Counted from the first letter of the stretch, positions 50,488 through 60,553 are shown. The stretch is 64,000 bases of DNA from CALXQW01 sp031553045 (GCA_031553045.1 JAVBLZ010000001.1:248001-312000); one strand, 5' to 3'. A program made the numbers and translations. Notes: a model not told the origin generated them from the letters alone.

Positions 50488-53400
50488 TTAAGCTTTTCTG
50501 CGTCTTAAGTACACAAGCCCCAAAGCCAGAATGCCAAGTATTGCAGCATAAGTTGAAGGCTCAGGTATTAGCGTCAGATAAAGACCGTCATCACGCAATT
50601 CAAATATATAGTTGCCCGCAAAACGGGCATCATTTGTAGTATACTCAAAATCTGAAACAACGTATTGGGAAAAATCTGAAGCCACAACTAATCTATAATC
50701 GTCAGCCAAATCAATCTGGCTGTCCAAAACATTTAAGTAGAATGAGTATTTCACAGTTGCAACATCGCCCAATGCTTTTGTTACAGCGCCGCTTATATCC
50801 AATAAAGACGCAACATTTGTGGAATCAACAAATACGTCAATCACCGATAAATTAGACCATGTAAGGCTTGTAGCCTTGACAGTACCCACCGACGACACGG
50901 TTTTTGTAGCCGTATTTACAGCACCCGCCGCACCAAACCTGCCGCCATTCAAAATCAATTTACCAATACCCAACCTTGCAGTATTATCCACACCGTCCGC
51001 CCTCATGTAAAGAGCGCCGGAATTTACAACAGTATCTCCCCTGTAATAATTTTGACCCACCAAAAACTGCGTGCCAGCGCCATTCTTTGTGATGCCTATT
51101 TTGCCCGTAAGAGATGTAGGATTAGCGCTTGTAGAACCAAAGTCATGAATCCTATTATTGTACATATAAATATCATTGCCCGTAAACGTAATATTGACAA
51201 GACCGCCATTGTAGGAACCATTCAAAGAGACCCTGTAAGCGCTATTATTGTCTGTGCCAACCAAACCTGCGGCGGACACATTTATAGTCCCAGTAGTGGA
51301 ATTTTTATTAAATAAAATTGCCCCGTTATTTTGGATGTAGCCATCCACAACTATGGAAGCCGCCAAACTGCCAGAACCTGCGGCAATTTCAAGACCTTTA
51401 GGCGTAAGATTGTCCATATACTGCCTGTCGTTGGTAAAATTGCCAACCACGTGAAACAGCACGGAGTTATTCAAGATAAGTTCATTTGCACTGGAAATAA
51501 AGTTGCCCAAAACCCTATATTCAAAACCCGTTGTGCCGCCCAAAGTCAAACGTGAACCCAAGCCGGCATTGATGGATGCAATGGTTGTAACTTTACTGTT
51601 GGAGGTAATTGAAGCAGACGCGTAGTTGTCTAAAGTTGTGGCGGCAATCTTCGCCCTGACGTCTGTTTCACCAGTGCCTTGCGCCGTATTAAGGGTCAAA
51701 ATAGAGGCAAGAGAATCAGTAGTTGTCGCCGTAGTGGAACTTGCTTTAAAATGTAAAGCATTTTTAATCTCCACCCAGCCGACAGGATATGTTGTGCTAT
51801 CGCCAATTTTCATGGTTGCCCCCGCAGTGCCTGTCGCACCTGAAGTCATGGTAAGGTTGGTTATAAACTCTTGGGGTGAGCCACTCACACGGCGTAAAAT
51901 TAATAAACCACCGTCAGAAATATCAACATTATTTAATGCGCCAAATTCACCTGTTGTGCCGGCAAGTATTTCCATCTTTGAATTTGCACCCGAAATCTTA
52001 ATTGTACCTGCTGAAGCATGTGAAAAATAAGAATTATATGCAGTAAACTGACCGCCGCCGGTAATTTCCACATCTTTTAAAAGAATACCATAAACGAGGT
52101 CATATTGGTCTCCGCCAAATTTGACCGCTGCGCCATTGGTGATTAAAAGTTTTTCATAAACTTCCAATTCGGCCATATCAGATACGATAGACTTTATCGT
52201 CAAAGAAGTGCCCGCCCCAGTTGCGGTTAAATTTCCGACGGAAATACCTGAATATACATTATTAGAGGTATCCGCATCAAGAAGTATTGTAGCTTTGGCA
52301 CCCGCATTTACGGTGAGATTATCAACGGAAAGCATTGACCAACCGGAATCAGGAGAATGTATTTTTAGTGTTACATCGTTGCTAAGCGTGCTATGAAAAT
52401 TAAGGTTTGTAATAGAACCAACACCCTTTGAAAATATCAACTCTGCGGTTTTGGTGGAGTTTTTAATATTCTTTACATCCACAGTAGTTATGTTGGTTGT
52501 AAATTCACCGCTTTCATAAGTGCCGGAAATATCCAGACGGGCAGTGCCAGAAGTTGTGTCTGTAATATCAATATTCAAAGCATCAATACTAAAGCCCGAA
52601 ATTTTATTTTTGTATGCCGTAGTTGAAGAATCTGTTGATAGCGTAACGCCACCCGCCGCCTTTGTCAGATTTATTGTGCCAATTTTTGCGGTAAAGCCGC
52701 TATGTGCAGAAGCAAAGCGTATTGCAGAAGCCGAGGTGCTGGCAATATCCATAGAAGCAATTTCTACCTCTGTCATAGTGCCAAGGAAATTCAGGCTTGC
52801 AGCCCCGCTACTCAAAAGCGAAATCTTACCAATCTTTAAACCCGTATGTGTTACGCCGCCGTCAGTGGTGGCGTAATCGGTAGTATTAAAATTCAAGTTT
52901 GCAAAACCCGTATCCGTAGCAGTTGTGTTGAGTTTAAGCTCACCCAAGTCAACAACATGCGCTACCGTAGAATTAGACACGCCATCCGCACCAAAATTTA
53001 TGATAGCACCCGTAGTTGCCGCCAAATTAAGCGTGCCAACAGAAACTTTTGCTTTAGAAATGTCTTGAGGGGGCGTAGTAGCAATTTCTGCGGCAGGGTA
53101 AAAATTAACCTTGGCATTTGCACCGCTTACTTTGAGGTCTGTAACAGACATTGTGGTTGATGCACCCACATAAAAATTAGTACCTGCGGCGAGCTCAACC
53201 TGATTTGCCGTAAAAACCTTCAAACCCGTATTGGTCCCTATGCCGCCGGTTGCACCGCTCGTACCAAAAGCGGCTGTGCCGCCTTTAATGTCAATCTTAC
53301 CTGAAGAATTGAAAATAGCACCTGAGTTACCGCTTGCAGTCCTGATTAAGAGCGAAGTAGAGTTGGCTGCCAAATTGACATTTTTGACATTTAGAACCAA

Positions 53401-53763
53401 ATCATTGGATGCATAATACAAATGCCACCCCGTGGCGTTATCGCTTACGATGGAATTGAGGGAGATTGTTTTATTTGTACCATCAGCAGCAAAACCTGTC
53501 TGAGTGTCAAGTATGTTGCTGTATCTATATAAATTTGCCGTTGCATTTGCTTCTGTAACATAAATCAGAGGCTTAACCGCAGCCCAAGTTGAAGAGGCCC
53601 AAGCAGTGCTTGAATCGGGACGCTGATACCAAGTAAGAGAAGATATGTTGGTTGCCGCACCTGAATATGCAATATCTACTTCAGCATAAGATTGCGTGTA
53701 AGACACGCACAATGCAAGGCTTCCCAGTGAGATGATTTTAAAAAATTGACGTATTGATTTCAT
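50488..53763 (-). CDS. PEP-CTERM protein with autotransporter-type beta-strand repeat (paralogue)
   Basis: 1091-aa exported surface protein, paralogous in layout to the gene at 213-3524. Signal peptide at 1-27 (FFKIISLGSLALCVSYTQSYA). Body is Ser/Thr/Ala/Gly-rich with beta-helix-like repeats. The PATR-type block (VGQNYYRGDTVVNSGAL) lies around 890-935 and the end has PEPSTY (1067), a hydrophobic segment and RRRKA. The two proteins share YYRG-T-VNSG and RIHDF-GT motifs but little in the N-terminal half. Upstream a TTGACA promoter candidate; downstream its own terminator. A surface or matrix role is likely but not shown. Confidence 0.85.
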   Translation of the reverse strand: MKSIRQFFKIISLGSLALCVSYTQSYAEVDIAYSGAATNISSLTWYQRPDSSTAWASSTWAAVKPLIYVTEANATANLYRYSNILDTQTGFAADGTNKTISLNSIVSDNATGWHLYYASNDLVLNVKNVNLAANSTSLLIRTASGNSGAIFNSSGKIDIKGGTAAFGTSGATGGIGTNTGLKVFTANQVELAAGTNFYVGASTTMSVTDLKVSGANAKVNFYPAAEIATTPPQDISKAKVSVGTLNLAATTGAIINFGADGVSNSTVAHVVDLGELKLNTTATDTGFANLNFNTTDYATTDGGVTHTGLKIGKISLLSSGAASLNFLGTMTEVEIASMDIASTSASAIRFASAHSGFTAKIGTINLTKAAGGVTLSTDSSTTAYKNKISGFSIDALNIDITDTTSGTARLDISGTYESGEFTTNITTVDVKNIKNSTKTAELIFSKGVGSITNLNFHSTLSNDVTLKIHSPDSGWSMLSVDNLTVNAGAKATILLDADTSNNVYSGISVGNLTATGAGTSLTIKSIVSDMAELEVYEKLLITNGAAVKFGGDQYDLVYGILLKDVEITGGGQFTAYNSYFSHASAGTIKISGANSKMEILAGTTGEFGALNNVDISDGGLLILRRVSGSPQEFITNLTMTSGATGTAGATMKIGDSTTYPVGWVEIKNALHFKASSTTATTTDSLASILTLNTAQGTGETDVRAKIAATTLDNYASASITSNSKVTTIASINAGLGSRLTLGGTTGFEYRVLGNFISSANELILNNSVLFHVVGNFTNDRQYMDNLTPKGLEIAAGSGSLAASIVVDGYIQNNGAILFNKNSTTGTINVSAAGLVGTDNNSAYRVSLNGSYNGGLVNITFTGNDIYMYNNRIHDFGSTSANPTSLTGKIGITKNGAGTQFLVGQNYYRGDTVVNSGALYMRADGVDNTARLGIGKLILNGGRFGAAGAVNTATKTVSSVGTVKATSLTWSNLSVIDVFVDSTNVASLLDISGAVTKALGDVATVKYSFYLNVLDSQIDLADDYRLVVASDFSQYVVSDFEYTTNDARFAGNYIFELRDDGLYLTLIPEPSTYAAILGILALGLVYLRRRKA

Positions 53764-53820
53764 AAATAGCGGGGAATTGTTTATGGGGTAATAATCGTAA
53801 TATCTTTTGTTTATGTAAAT

Positions 53821-53849
53821 ATTTTCTACTTAGAGGCATAGGGTGTCAA
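53821..53849 (-). promoter_or_regulatory. Candidate promoter of the second PEP-CTERM gene
   Basis: On the minus strand TTGACA (53844-53849), a 17-base spacer, and GAAAAT (53821-53826), about 57 bases before the start codon. The -35 box equals the one before the paralogous gene at 213. Confidence 0.45.
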
Positions 53850-53873
53850 TATAATATTGGGGAATTTTTACAC

Positions 53874-53892
53874 GCTTTGGCATGCCAAAAGC
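53874..53892. repeat. Short palindrome upstream of the PEP-CTERM promoter
   Basis: GCTTTGGC-AT-GCCAAAAGC, palindromic apart from one extra A, about 25 bases upstream of the -35 box at 53844. No T run follows, so it is not an obvious terminator; an operator or activator site is possible. Confidence 0.4.
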
Positions 53893-53951
53893 AAGCTAAG
53901 GAAGTCCTTGAATCGGAAGACGTTTTGTAAAATTCCTAGCCTCCGCTTGCC

Positions 53952-56039
53952 CTACTCAAACTCTTTCAAATTTTCACAGTTTAACTTCCAATTTTTTGGA
54001 AACCCAGGCGCATGACCTTGAGCCTGCGTCCAACCCTTTGCCATCATGGCAACAGCAGCCAAAAGCCCGCCGTTGGAAGGAAAATATTTTATGGGACCGC
54101 CCGTGGCAAAGCCGTGAACGTCAAAACTAAAGCGTTCCGCAGGCATAAGCAAGACATCCACCGCTTCTTCAGGTTTTCCGGAGCGTGCCAAAGCCATTGC
54201 AAGCATGGGGAAATCCCACCCCCAGATTTGGTCAAAGCGCCATTTATTTAAAACTTTATCCAAAGTTTTCTGAAAAACTTTTTCATCCACGCCGTCGCCT
54301 GGCAACATGCCAAATACGCCTATCAAGGCAGGATGCTCAAAGTTATATTTTGTCCACATATCTTCAACGCCCTCATGCAAAACATAAACGCCGTCTTGTG
54401 CGGGCAGTGGTTGGAGATTTTCCAGCACATTCCGCCATTCCGCATTTTCTTCCAACCCCATTCTTTTGCGCCACTCATTGGCTTTTCTGAGACCGTAGCG
54501 CCAGTAACCAAGCTCAAAAGCGGGGTTTTGGGTTTTGAGTTGGTCTGTATTTTCCGAGACCAGCGTCATAGGCGGCGGCAGAATAAATTTTTGTTTTTTT
54601 TCATCAAACATAGCGTAACTTGCCATGAAATCCGCCGTTGCAAAAACTATGTCTGACCATTTTTCAAGAGTTTCTTTTGTGGGATGCAGTCTAAAATCAA
54701 GCTCGGCAAAATATATGGGGTGGGGCTGCTGCCAGATTAGGGTTGCGTGTATGATATGCGGCCACTCCACCCCTTCGTTTGTGGGGCATTTGGGCCATCT
54801 TGCGCCCTTGTAACCCTGATTTTTAGCCCTTTGTACGGCGCTCTCCAAAAAGTCTGAATATGTGGATAAACTTTTTTCCAGAAGCGCCCACCTATCCCAA
54901 AGGGCGTAATGCACGCCGTGCCACCAGATCATTTCAAAATGCGCCCTTCCAAACCAAGTGTTTGCCAAAAGCCCGGATTCCTGCGGGAATTTGCTTCCGC
55001 TTTCATTTATGCGCATGAGGTATTGAGATAACACAACCCTTCTTTCAAGCTCTTTCCACCTTGGGTCTAGACTTTCCGAAAAATCTATCGCAGCGCCGCT
55101 ATTCCAGAAATTTTCCCAAGCCTGCTGGCTAGATTTACATACCGCATCAAAATTCAAATTTGAATTTGGCCGGTCTGATTTACAGAACTCAAAAGTAAAA
55201 TCCAAAACATCTTCGCCTAAATTTTCCAGATAAAATTTGTGATTATTTTCAGCTTCCGATGCCGCATAGATTTTGGCGCTTCCCTGCCAATTTATATTTA
55301 CAAAATATTTTAAAGAGTCTGCTGTCCTAGAAATTTTTGCAGAGTTGCCAAATGCAGAAAGTGTTGATTTGTGGGCAAAAGGTTTTGAATAATCGCCTAC
55401 GAACTCCGCCATGTAACGCTTGTCGGCATAAGGAAATTCAAAAAAAACCCTGATGCGTTTTTGCGCCAAAAGCTTGCTTGAAACTTTCACGCCCACCAAA
55501 TCTTTATCAGCGTAACAAGCGGTATGCACTTCAATTTTTTCCCCGTCCAAAAAGAAGACACTCGTAATCACACCCGTCCACAAATTTACACTCTGAGATT
55601 TATTTTTCAGATAACCCTCATCCGCAAGAGAGCCGTCTTTTTTCAGAAATTCAAAACCCACCCTGCCCAGATTAAATCGGCTTGGATTCGCCGCCAAAAA
55701 TGAGACAAATTCCCTTTCATCGGCGGCAGGCGTTTCATAATTTATAGAGCGATTTTGCGTTACAATGTCCACGCCTTTAAGCTTGCGCCCCTCATATTCC
55801 TGCGGCGTAGGCGAACTGTGATACGCCCAGTTTGAAAGCGTATTAAAAGGCGTAAAGCTTTGCAGCCCCGTGATGTCCATATTGAAGGCAAATTCGCCAT
55901 TGCCAACCTGTGCGGGGCTGCTTGGAATTGTGAATGTTGTACGCACATTGTGGCGTTCTACAAGCGCCTTTCTATCAATTTTACCGAAGGCAAAAGTAAA
56001 GCATGTAAGACAAAACAGTATTAGAACATTTTTTTTCAT
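53952..56039 (-). CDS. Secreted GH65-like six-hairpin glycosidase
   Basis: 695-aa exported enzyme. Signal peptide MKKNVLILFCLTCFTFAFG. The N-terminal 300 residues form a beta supersandwich (QVGNGEFAFNMDITGLQSF); the C-terminal part is an (alpha/alpha)6-barrel with QESGLLANTWFGRAHFEMIWWH near 355-376 and MLPGDGVDEK and FATGGPIKYFPSNGG further on. Layout resembles GH65 and related clans (GH94, GH95, GH15), but I cannot assign the family with certainty and do not identify the acid residue. Downstream of metG but separated by a terminator, so it is probably its own unit. Substrate unknown. Confidence 0.72.
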   Translation of the reverse strand: MKKNVLILFCLTCFTFAFGKIDRKALVERHNVRTTFTIPSSPAQVGNGEFAFNMDITGLQSFTPFNTLSNWAYHSSPTPQEYEGRKLKGVDIVTQNRSINYETPAADEREFVSFLAANPSRFNLGRVGFEFLKKDGSLADEGYLKNKSQSVNLWTGVITSVFFLDGEKIEVHTACYADKDLVGVKVSSKLLAQKRIRVFFEFPYADKRYMAEFVGDYSKPFAHKSTLSAFGNSAKISRTADSLKYFVNINWQGSAKIYAASEAENNHKFYLENLGEDVLDFTFEFCKSDRPNSNLNFDAVCKSSQQAWENFWNSGAAIDFSESLDPRWKELERRVVLSQYLMRINESGSKFPQESGLLANTWFGRAHFEMIWWHGVHYALWDRWALLEKSLSTYSDFLESAVQRAKNQGYKGARWPKCPTNEGVEWPHIIHATLIWQQPHPIYFAELDFRLHPTKETLEKWSDIVFATADFMASYAMFDEKKQKFILPPPMTLVSENTDQLKTQNPAFELGYWRYGLRKANEWRKRMGLEENAEWRNVLENLQPLPAQDGVYVLHEGVEDMWTKYNFEHPALIGVFGMLPGDGVDEKVFQKTLDKVLNKWRFDQIWGWDFPMLAMALARSGKPEEAVDVLLMPAERFSFDVHGFATGGPIKYFPSNGGLLAAVAMMAKGWTQAQGHAPGFPKNWKLNCENLKEFE

Positions 56040-56068
56040 GGCGATTTTTTACGACATTCTGGCAAATT

Positions 56069-56095
56069 AAAAGCGGCGCTTACGAGCCGCTTTTT
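56069..56095 (-). terminator. Rho-independent terminator
   Basis: Stem AAAAGCGGC with GCCGCTTTTT around an 8-base loop, 16 bases past the metG stop on the minus strand, with T-rich sequence after it. Confidence 0.82.
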
Positions 56096-56110
56096 CAATA
56101 AAACAAAACC

Positions 56111-57655
56111 TCACGCATTTTCTTCCAAATTTGGACGCGGGAATAAAATTTCTTTGTCTGCAAATTTGCTCCCTACAAGACGCTCCGACCAATCCAAATT
56201 TTCCGCAAAAAGCTCAGGCATTTGCTCTGAAATTAAGCCTAAAATTTTTGCGCTTACCTGCGGCATAACTGGCGCAAGAAGTACCGTTGCTATACGCAAA
56301 GACTCCGCCATGTAAAACAAAGACGTATCCAGCAACGCCTTGCTTGCATCGTCCTGACCTTTTGCAAGCTTCCAAGGCGCACGCTGTTCGGCATATTTAT
56401 TTATATTGCGTATCAGCGCAAAGATTTTATCAAGCGCAATGTGGAACTGCATACCCTCAAAGAGCTTCAAAACTTCATTGGAAGTTTCTGCAGCAGAGGC
56501 TTTCAGATTTTGTTCAAACTCCTCATCCACTTTTGGTGAGGGCAACACAAAATCCCTGTATCTTGCAACCATGTTCAAAAGACGGCTGAGCAAATTGCCG
56601 AGATCGTTACCCAAATCGCTGTTGTAGCGGGTGAGAAAGAGGTCTGCCGAAAAGTCGCTGTCCTGCCCAACATTCATCTCACGCATGAGGAAATACCTGA
56701 ATGGGTCTGTACCGAACCTGTCCACCAAATCAAGAGGATTTACAATGTTGCCAAGACTTTTAGACATCTTCTCTCCGGAAGCCAGCCACCAGCCGTGCAC
56801 AAGCAAAGATTTTGGAGGCTCACAACCTATTGCGTGCAACATAATGGGCCAATAGACCGCATGCGGAGGCACAAGAATGTCTTTGCCAATGACGTTGAAA
56901 TCGGCGGGCCAATAATTGTTGAAGTTTGGCGTGCCATAGCCCACGGCGGATATGTAATTTAAGAGGGCGTCAAACCAAACGTAGGTAACGTAATTTTCAT
57001 CAAAGGGCAATGCTATACCCCACTCAAGACGCTCCTTCGGGCGGGATATGCACAGGTCGTTAAGAGGCTCTTTCAGAAACTCCAAAACTTGTTTAGCCCT
57101 GAATCTGGGGAAGATGAAATCTTCATGGGTTTTGATATAATCTATCAGCCAATCCTGATATTTACTAAGCTTAAAAAAGTAGTTATGTTCTGTAATTTCT
57201 ATGACTTTACCAAAGATGTCCGGCCATTTGCCGTCAACCAAATCTCTTTCTTGCAGGAATTGTTCTTGGCGTGTTGAGTAAAAGCCCTTGTATTCCGCCT
57301 TATAAATTTCGCCCTTGTCAAAGAGCGTTTGAAGGACCTTTCTGACGACGTCTTTGTGCCTTGTCTGCGTGGTGCGGATATAGTCGTCGTTTGAGATATT
57401 CAAGATTTTGCAGAGATTTTGGAATTTTTCCGCCTGTTCATCGCAGAGTGTTTGCGGCGAGACATTCAATGTTTTTGCGCTTTGCTGAACTTTTTGTCCG
57501 TGTTCATCAAGACCTGTCAAGAAATAGACATCTTTGCCCATCAGTTTTCTGCTGCGCTTAATAACGTCTGTCAGGATTTTTTCATAAGCGTGCCCCAGAT
57601 GCGGAGAACCGTTTGCATAATCGATTGCGGTGGTGATATAAAACTTTTTACTCAT
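56111..57655 (-). CDS. metG: Methionyl-tRNA synthetase, short zinc-less type
   Basis: Class I aminoacyl-tRNA synthetase charging tRNA-Met; 514 aa. HIGH-type motif HLGH (19-22) and KMSKS (296-300) are intact. The connective peptide lacks the zinc-knuckle cysteines: where zinc forms have Cys-x2-Cys after GxY, this one reads GFYSTRQEQF (124-133). There is no C-terminal EMAP/tRNA-binding domain. Both traits match the shorter MetG2B-like class. A TTGACA box on the minus strand at 57693 may be its promoter. No T-box leader is visible. Confidence 0.93.
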   Translation of the reverse strand: MSKKFYITTAIDYANGSPHLGHAYEKILTDVIKRSRKLMGKDVYFLTGLDEHGQKVQQSAKTLNVSPQTLCDEQAEKFQNLCKILNISNDDYIRTTQTRHKDVVRKVLQTLFDKGEIYKAEYKGFYSTRQEQFLQERDLVDGKWPDIFGKVIEITEHNYFFKLSKYQDWLIDYIKTHEDFIFPRFRAKQVLEFLKEPLNDLCISRPKERLEWGIALPFDENYVTYVWFDALLNYISAVGYGTPNFNNYWPADFNVIGKDILVPPHAVYWPIMLHAIGCEPPKSLLVHGWWLASGEKMSKSLGNIVNPLDLVDRFGTDPFRYFLMREMNVGQDSDFSADLFLTRYNSDLGNDLGNLLSRLLNMVARYRDFVLPSPKVDEEFEQNLKASAAETSNEVLKLFEGMQFHIALDKIFALIRNINKYAEQRAPWKLAKGQDDASKALLDTSLFYMAESLRIATVLLAPVMPQVSAKILGLISEQMPELFAENLDWSERLVGSKFADKEILFPRPNLEENA

Positions 57656-57669
57656 AATCTTGATACTAT

Positions 57670-57698
57670 AAAATCGCCCATCCCCCCCCGCTTGTCAA
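57670..57698 (-). promoter_or_regulatory. Candidate metG promoter
   Basis: TTGACA on the minus strand (57693-57698) with a G-rich 17-base spacer that contains eight consecutive G, and a weak GATTTT -10 box. About 15 bases before the metG start, so the leader would be very short. Confidence 0.3.
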
Positions 57699-57766
57699 GC
57701 GCACAAGCATAGATTCTGATTCGCCCAAAAATATGTACTCACCCCCGCTTTCCATATTTTAAAAAA

Positions 57767-60553
57767 CTAATCTTTTTCCTGCGATTTGGGGATTTTAAGC
57801 CAAAACTTTTCGGGAAGCCTTTCCGTTGCTCTTTCAGATTTGTCTTCAACCACGTAAGAAGAGTCTTCAAGCGCCTTTATTGCAAACTGATTATCGAATG
57901 TTTTTGCAAGTTCTAACAAGCGCATTGCAAAATCTTTGTCTATTGGGCAGCCTCTGAGACCAAGTATGAAACCCTGTGCGGCTTGTGCAAAAGCGTACTC
58001 TCCAAGATCTATACGATAGTGTATTGAAGCGGCTTCACAATATTGCCTCAGACGCTCTTGAAGCATTGAATCATCAATTAGCTTCAGCTTATGCTTATAA
58101 TATAAATACAGTATTACCCCATAACGGGTTTCGCTTTTAGAAAGAATTTCAAGAGCTTTTTGCATATTCGCCTCCACGCCCATTCCGTAAACATACAAGT
58201 TGGCATAATTTATCAGCCTGTAATCTTTTGGAGACCCAATATCGTTAGTGGGAAAGAGCTTTTCAGAGACTAAGCTTAACTTTTGATATGAAGAAGTTTC
58301 CGCATAGTAATTGACAAGCGGTATGTAGAGTTTGGGATATAATTTTCCATATCTATTGACAAATTCCTCATACTTCATCGAGGGAGGTTCGGAAAATTCA
58401 CCGTATATTTTAAGGATTTCAATTAAAGTTTCCGTCTGATCGCCAACCCGCCACGATTTGCAGATTTTTTCTCTTTTTCCGAAAATGAACCCATCCATAA
58501 TCTTGAGTAATTCATTTAGAACTTCCGTATCGGTTATTGTCAAAGGAGGCTTATGGGGCAGATTGGCGGGCAAGGCTTTCTCTGCATTAAAAAAACTGTT
58601 GATAATGGCATAAGTAGAGTAATCTGATCCACAGAAACTTAAAGTCTTTTTAAATTGTTCCACCGCCATATTTGCGTTTTTATCCGTTCCAACTCCATTT
58701 GCGTAACAGTAAACCAGCATTGCACAAGAATTCGTTTTAAAACGTAAAAGAGGATCATCCGCATCGCAATCGTTTTCACCATCCATTCGGGAAAGCTCTT
58801 TAAAAATCGACACTCCTTTTTGAGATTGCTCCGGCGAGGAAGATTGTATCAAAAATTTTGCAAATTCAAACTTTGCGGCAATATCTCCCATACCTGCCAT
58901 AGTTTCTATACTTCTAGAATCATTGGTTTCAAGAGCCTTTTTAAGCGCCTCAGCATTCATGCGCTTAGAAAAATCCGACCATGTTTTTGCAGGGGAATAT
59001 TTATAAATGAATTCCATAACAATATCTTTGTTGGCGTAAGATTCCCGAGATTCTTCCAAAAAAATACGCAATTCGTAAAGAGCGCTATCGAGAAGAACAT
59101 TGTCCTTTGCGATTGACGCTAAGAGCGCCTTTAGCTCATCATTTTTACCTTCGGTAAGATATATTTTTACAAGTGAAATTTGGGCATCCAAAGAAGGCGC
59201 TTTTTCATCGGAAAGTGTTTGCAAAATTTCAAGCATTTGCGCTTTTTCTTTTTGCGATCTGGAATTCTCATATCTGCCGCTAGCACGTGAGGCTATGTAA
59301 TTTGTGTCTGAAGTTTTGCGAATTATTTTTTGAAACACATCATCATTGTTGACATCTGATTGATTGTACGACGCTATAAGTTCTGACAATAACCCAGGTG
59401 CTGGACGCTTTTTTTGTTCAGGTTTGACTTCAAGGCTGCCTATTGAACGCTTATTTGAGTGATAAGCATTTGCGTTGTAATGAAAATTCCGCAAGACTAG
59501 CGCTCGCCTCGAAATGTGAATCATAGAGAGGTATCGCGAAAAATCCTCATTGGAAATAGATTCTCTAAAATCCTTCAATATTATTTCGGCGGATGGCGCA
59601 TAATCCAGATTTGCCGCTTTTTTATAGAGTTCAAGGGCATTTTTTTTATCTTGAGATTCCTTTGCCGTTTCTACCTGACCTTGCTCAATAAAAGCACTTA
59701 GAAAGAAATTGTCCCTACTCATATAGGCATTGGCGGCAATGTGTAGATACTCGGGTTTATCGGAATTTTCAAATTCTTTTATCAATTCAGAAATATCTTT
59801 TTCTAGCCTTGAAACAGTGATGCTGGGGGTTGAATAATAAACTAACTTGCTATTTTTTTCATACTTTTTGAAAAGTTCTAAAGCTTTTTTTCTATCTGCG
59901 GGAAATATTATTTTGTCATAACCCGCCCTAACGCCGTAGTTATAAATCTCCAAGAGTGTATTTTTTGAATTTCCAGAACCAAATTGCAGAGCCAAATTTA
60001 GGTATTCAATAGCCTTTAGAATATCGGCTTCAGAAAGCTCAACATCTTTGTTGAGTTTAATTTTAGCGAGATATTCGTAGGCTTTGGCGGCTATGACAGG
60101 ATCTCCTTTTGTTGCAAGTAGGAGATATTTTTCCGCAGCCAAAGCGTCATAATCAAGGGGAAGCCCGGTTTCTGGATTATTATTATATCTATAAAAAGAA
60201 TCATATAGCGTAGAGCCATTTCCCAAAAGATATAATTCACCCAGAAAAAATGCGGCAAGCGGATTGTTTGGCGCCTCAACTTCCAGAAGCTTTATTCCTT
60301 TGAATGTGTTTTTTATATCAAAGATGTTGTTATTATTATTCAAATGATAACAAGTAACGAGATTTCTTGCCAAAACTGCTCTAGAAAATGGGGTATCATT
60401 TTTTTCGAGATACTCAATATTTTCGGGGGTTAGCCTTTTAAAATAGTCATTATTTTCTAGTAAAAAGGTCAAATCATAAATATTCGGCGCCCCGAAAGAG
60501 AAAGTTCGTATAAATAAAAAAGCTGCAAATAGAATCTTAAAAGATATTTTCAT
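57767..60553 (-). CDS. Exported Sel1/TPR-repeat protein
   Basis: I place the start at ATG 60553 (928 aa), where MKISFKILFAAFLFIRTFSFGA is a good signal peptide; a longer ORF would add 17 charged residues in front. The body is built from Sel1-like and TPR-like helical repeats, for example AFFLGELYLLGNGS near 120, AMLVYCYANGVGTDKNANMA, and LINYANLYVYGMGVEANMQKALEIL near 790-815. The repeats are irregular and separated by TPR-poor stretches. Probably periplasmic or surface scaffold; partner unknown. No clear terminator between its stop and metG. The gene downstream of it on the same strand is metG. Confidence 0.78.
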   Translation of the reverse strand: MKISFKILFAAFLFIRTFSFGAPNIYDLTFLLENNDYFKRLTPENIEYLEKNDTPFSRAVLARNLVTCYHLNNNNNIFDIKNTFKGIKLLEVEAPNNPLAAFFLGELYLLGNGSTLYDSFYRYNNNPETGLPLDYDALAAEKYLLLATKGDPVIAAKAYEYLAKIKLNKDVELSEADILKAIEYLNLALQFGSGNSKNTLLEIYNYGVRAGYDKIIFPADRKKALELFKKYEKNSKLVYYSTPSITVSRLEKDISELIKEFENSDKPEYLHIAANAYMSRDNFFLSAFIEQGQVETAKESQDKKNALELYKKAANLDYAPSAEIILKDFRESISNEDFSRYLSMIHISRRALVLRNFHYNANAYHSNKRSIGSLEVKPEQKKRPAPGLLSELIASYNQSDVNNDDVFQKIIRKTSDTNYIASRASGRYENSRSQKEKAQMLEILQTLSDEKAPSLDAQISLVKIYLTEGKNDELKALLASIAKDNVLLDSALYELRIFLEESRESYANKDIVMEFIYKYSPAKTWSDFSKRMNAEALKKALETNDSRSIETMAGMGDIAAKFEFAKFLIQSSSPEQSQKGVSIFKELSRMDGENDCDADDPLLRFKTNSCAMLVYCYANGVGTDKNANMAVEQFKKTLSFCGSDYSTYAIINSFFNAEKALPANLPHKPPLTITDTEVLNELLKIMDGFIFGKREKICKSWRVGDQTETLIEILKIYGEFSEPPSMKYEEFVNRYGKLYPKLYIPLVNYYAETSSYQKLSLVSEKLFPTNDIGSPKDYRLINYANLYVYGMGVEANMQKALEILSKSETRYGVILYLYYKHKLKLIDDSMLQERLRQYCEAASIHYRIDLGEYAFAQAAQGFILGLRGCPIDKDFAMRLLELAKTFDNQFAIKALEDSSYVVEDKSERATERLPEKFWLKIPKSQEKD

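Noticed and set aside
57656..57766. T-box leader before metG
   Set aside because: No AGGGUGGNACCGCG-like element is present and the leader is too short.
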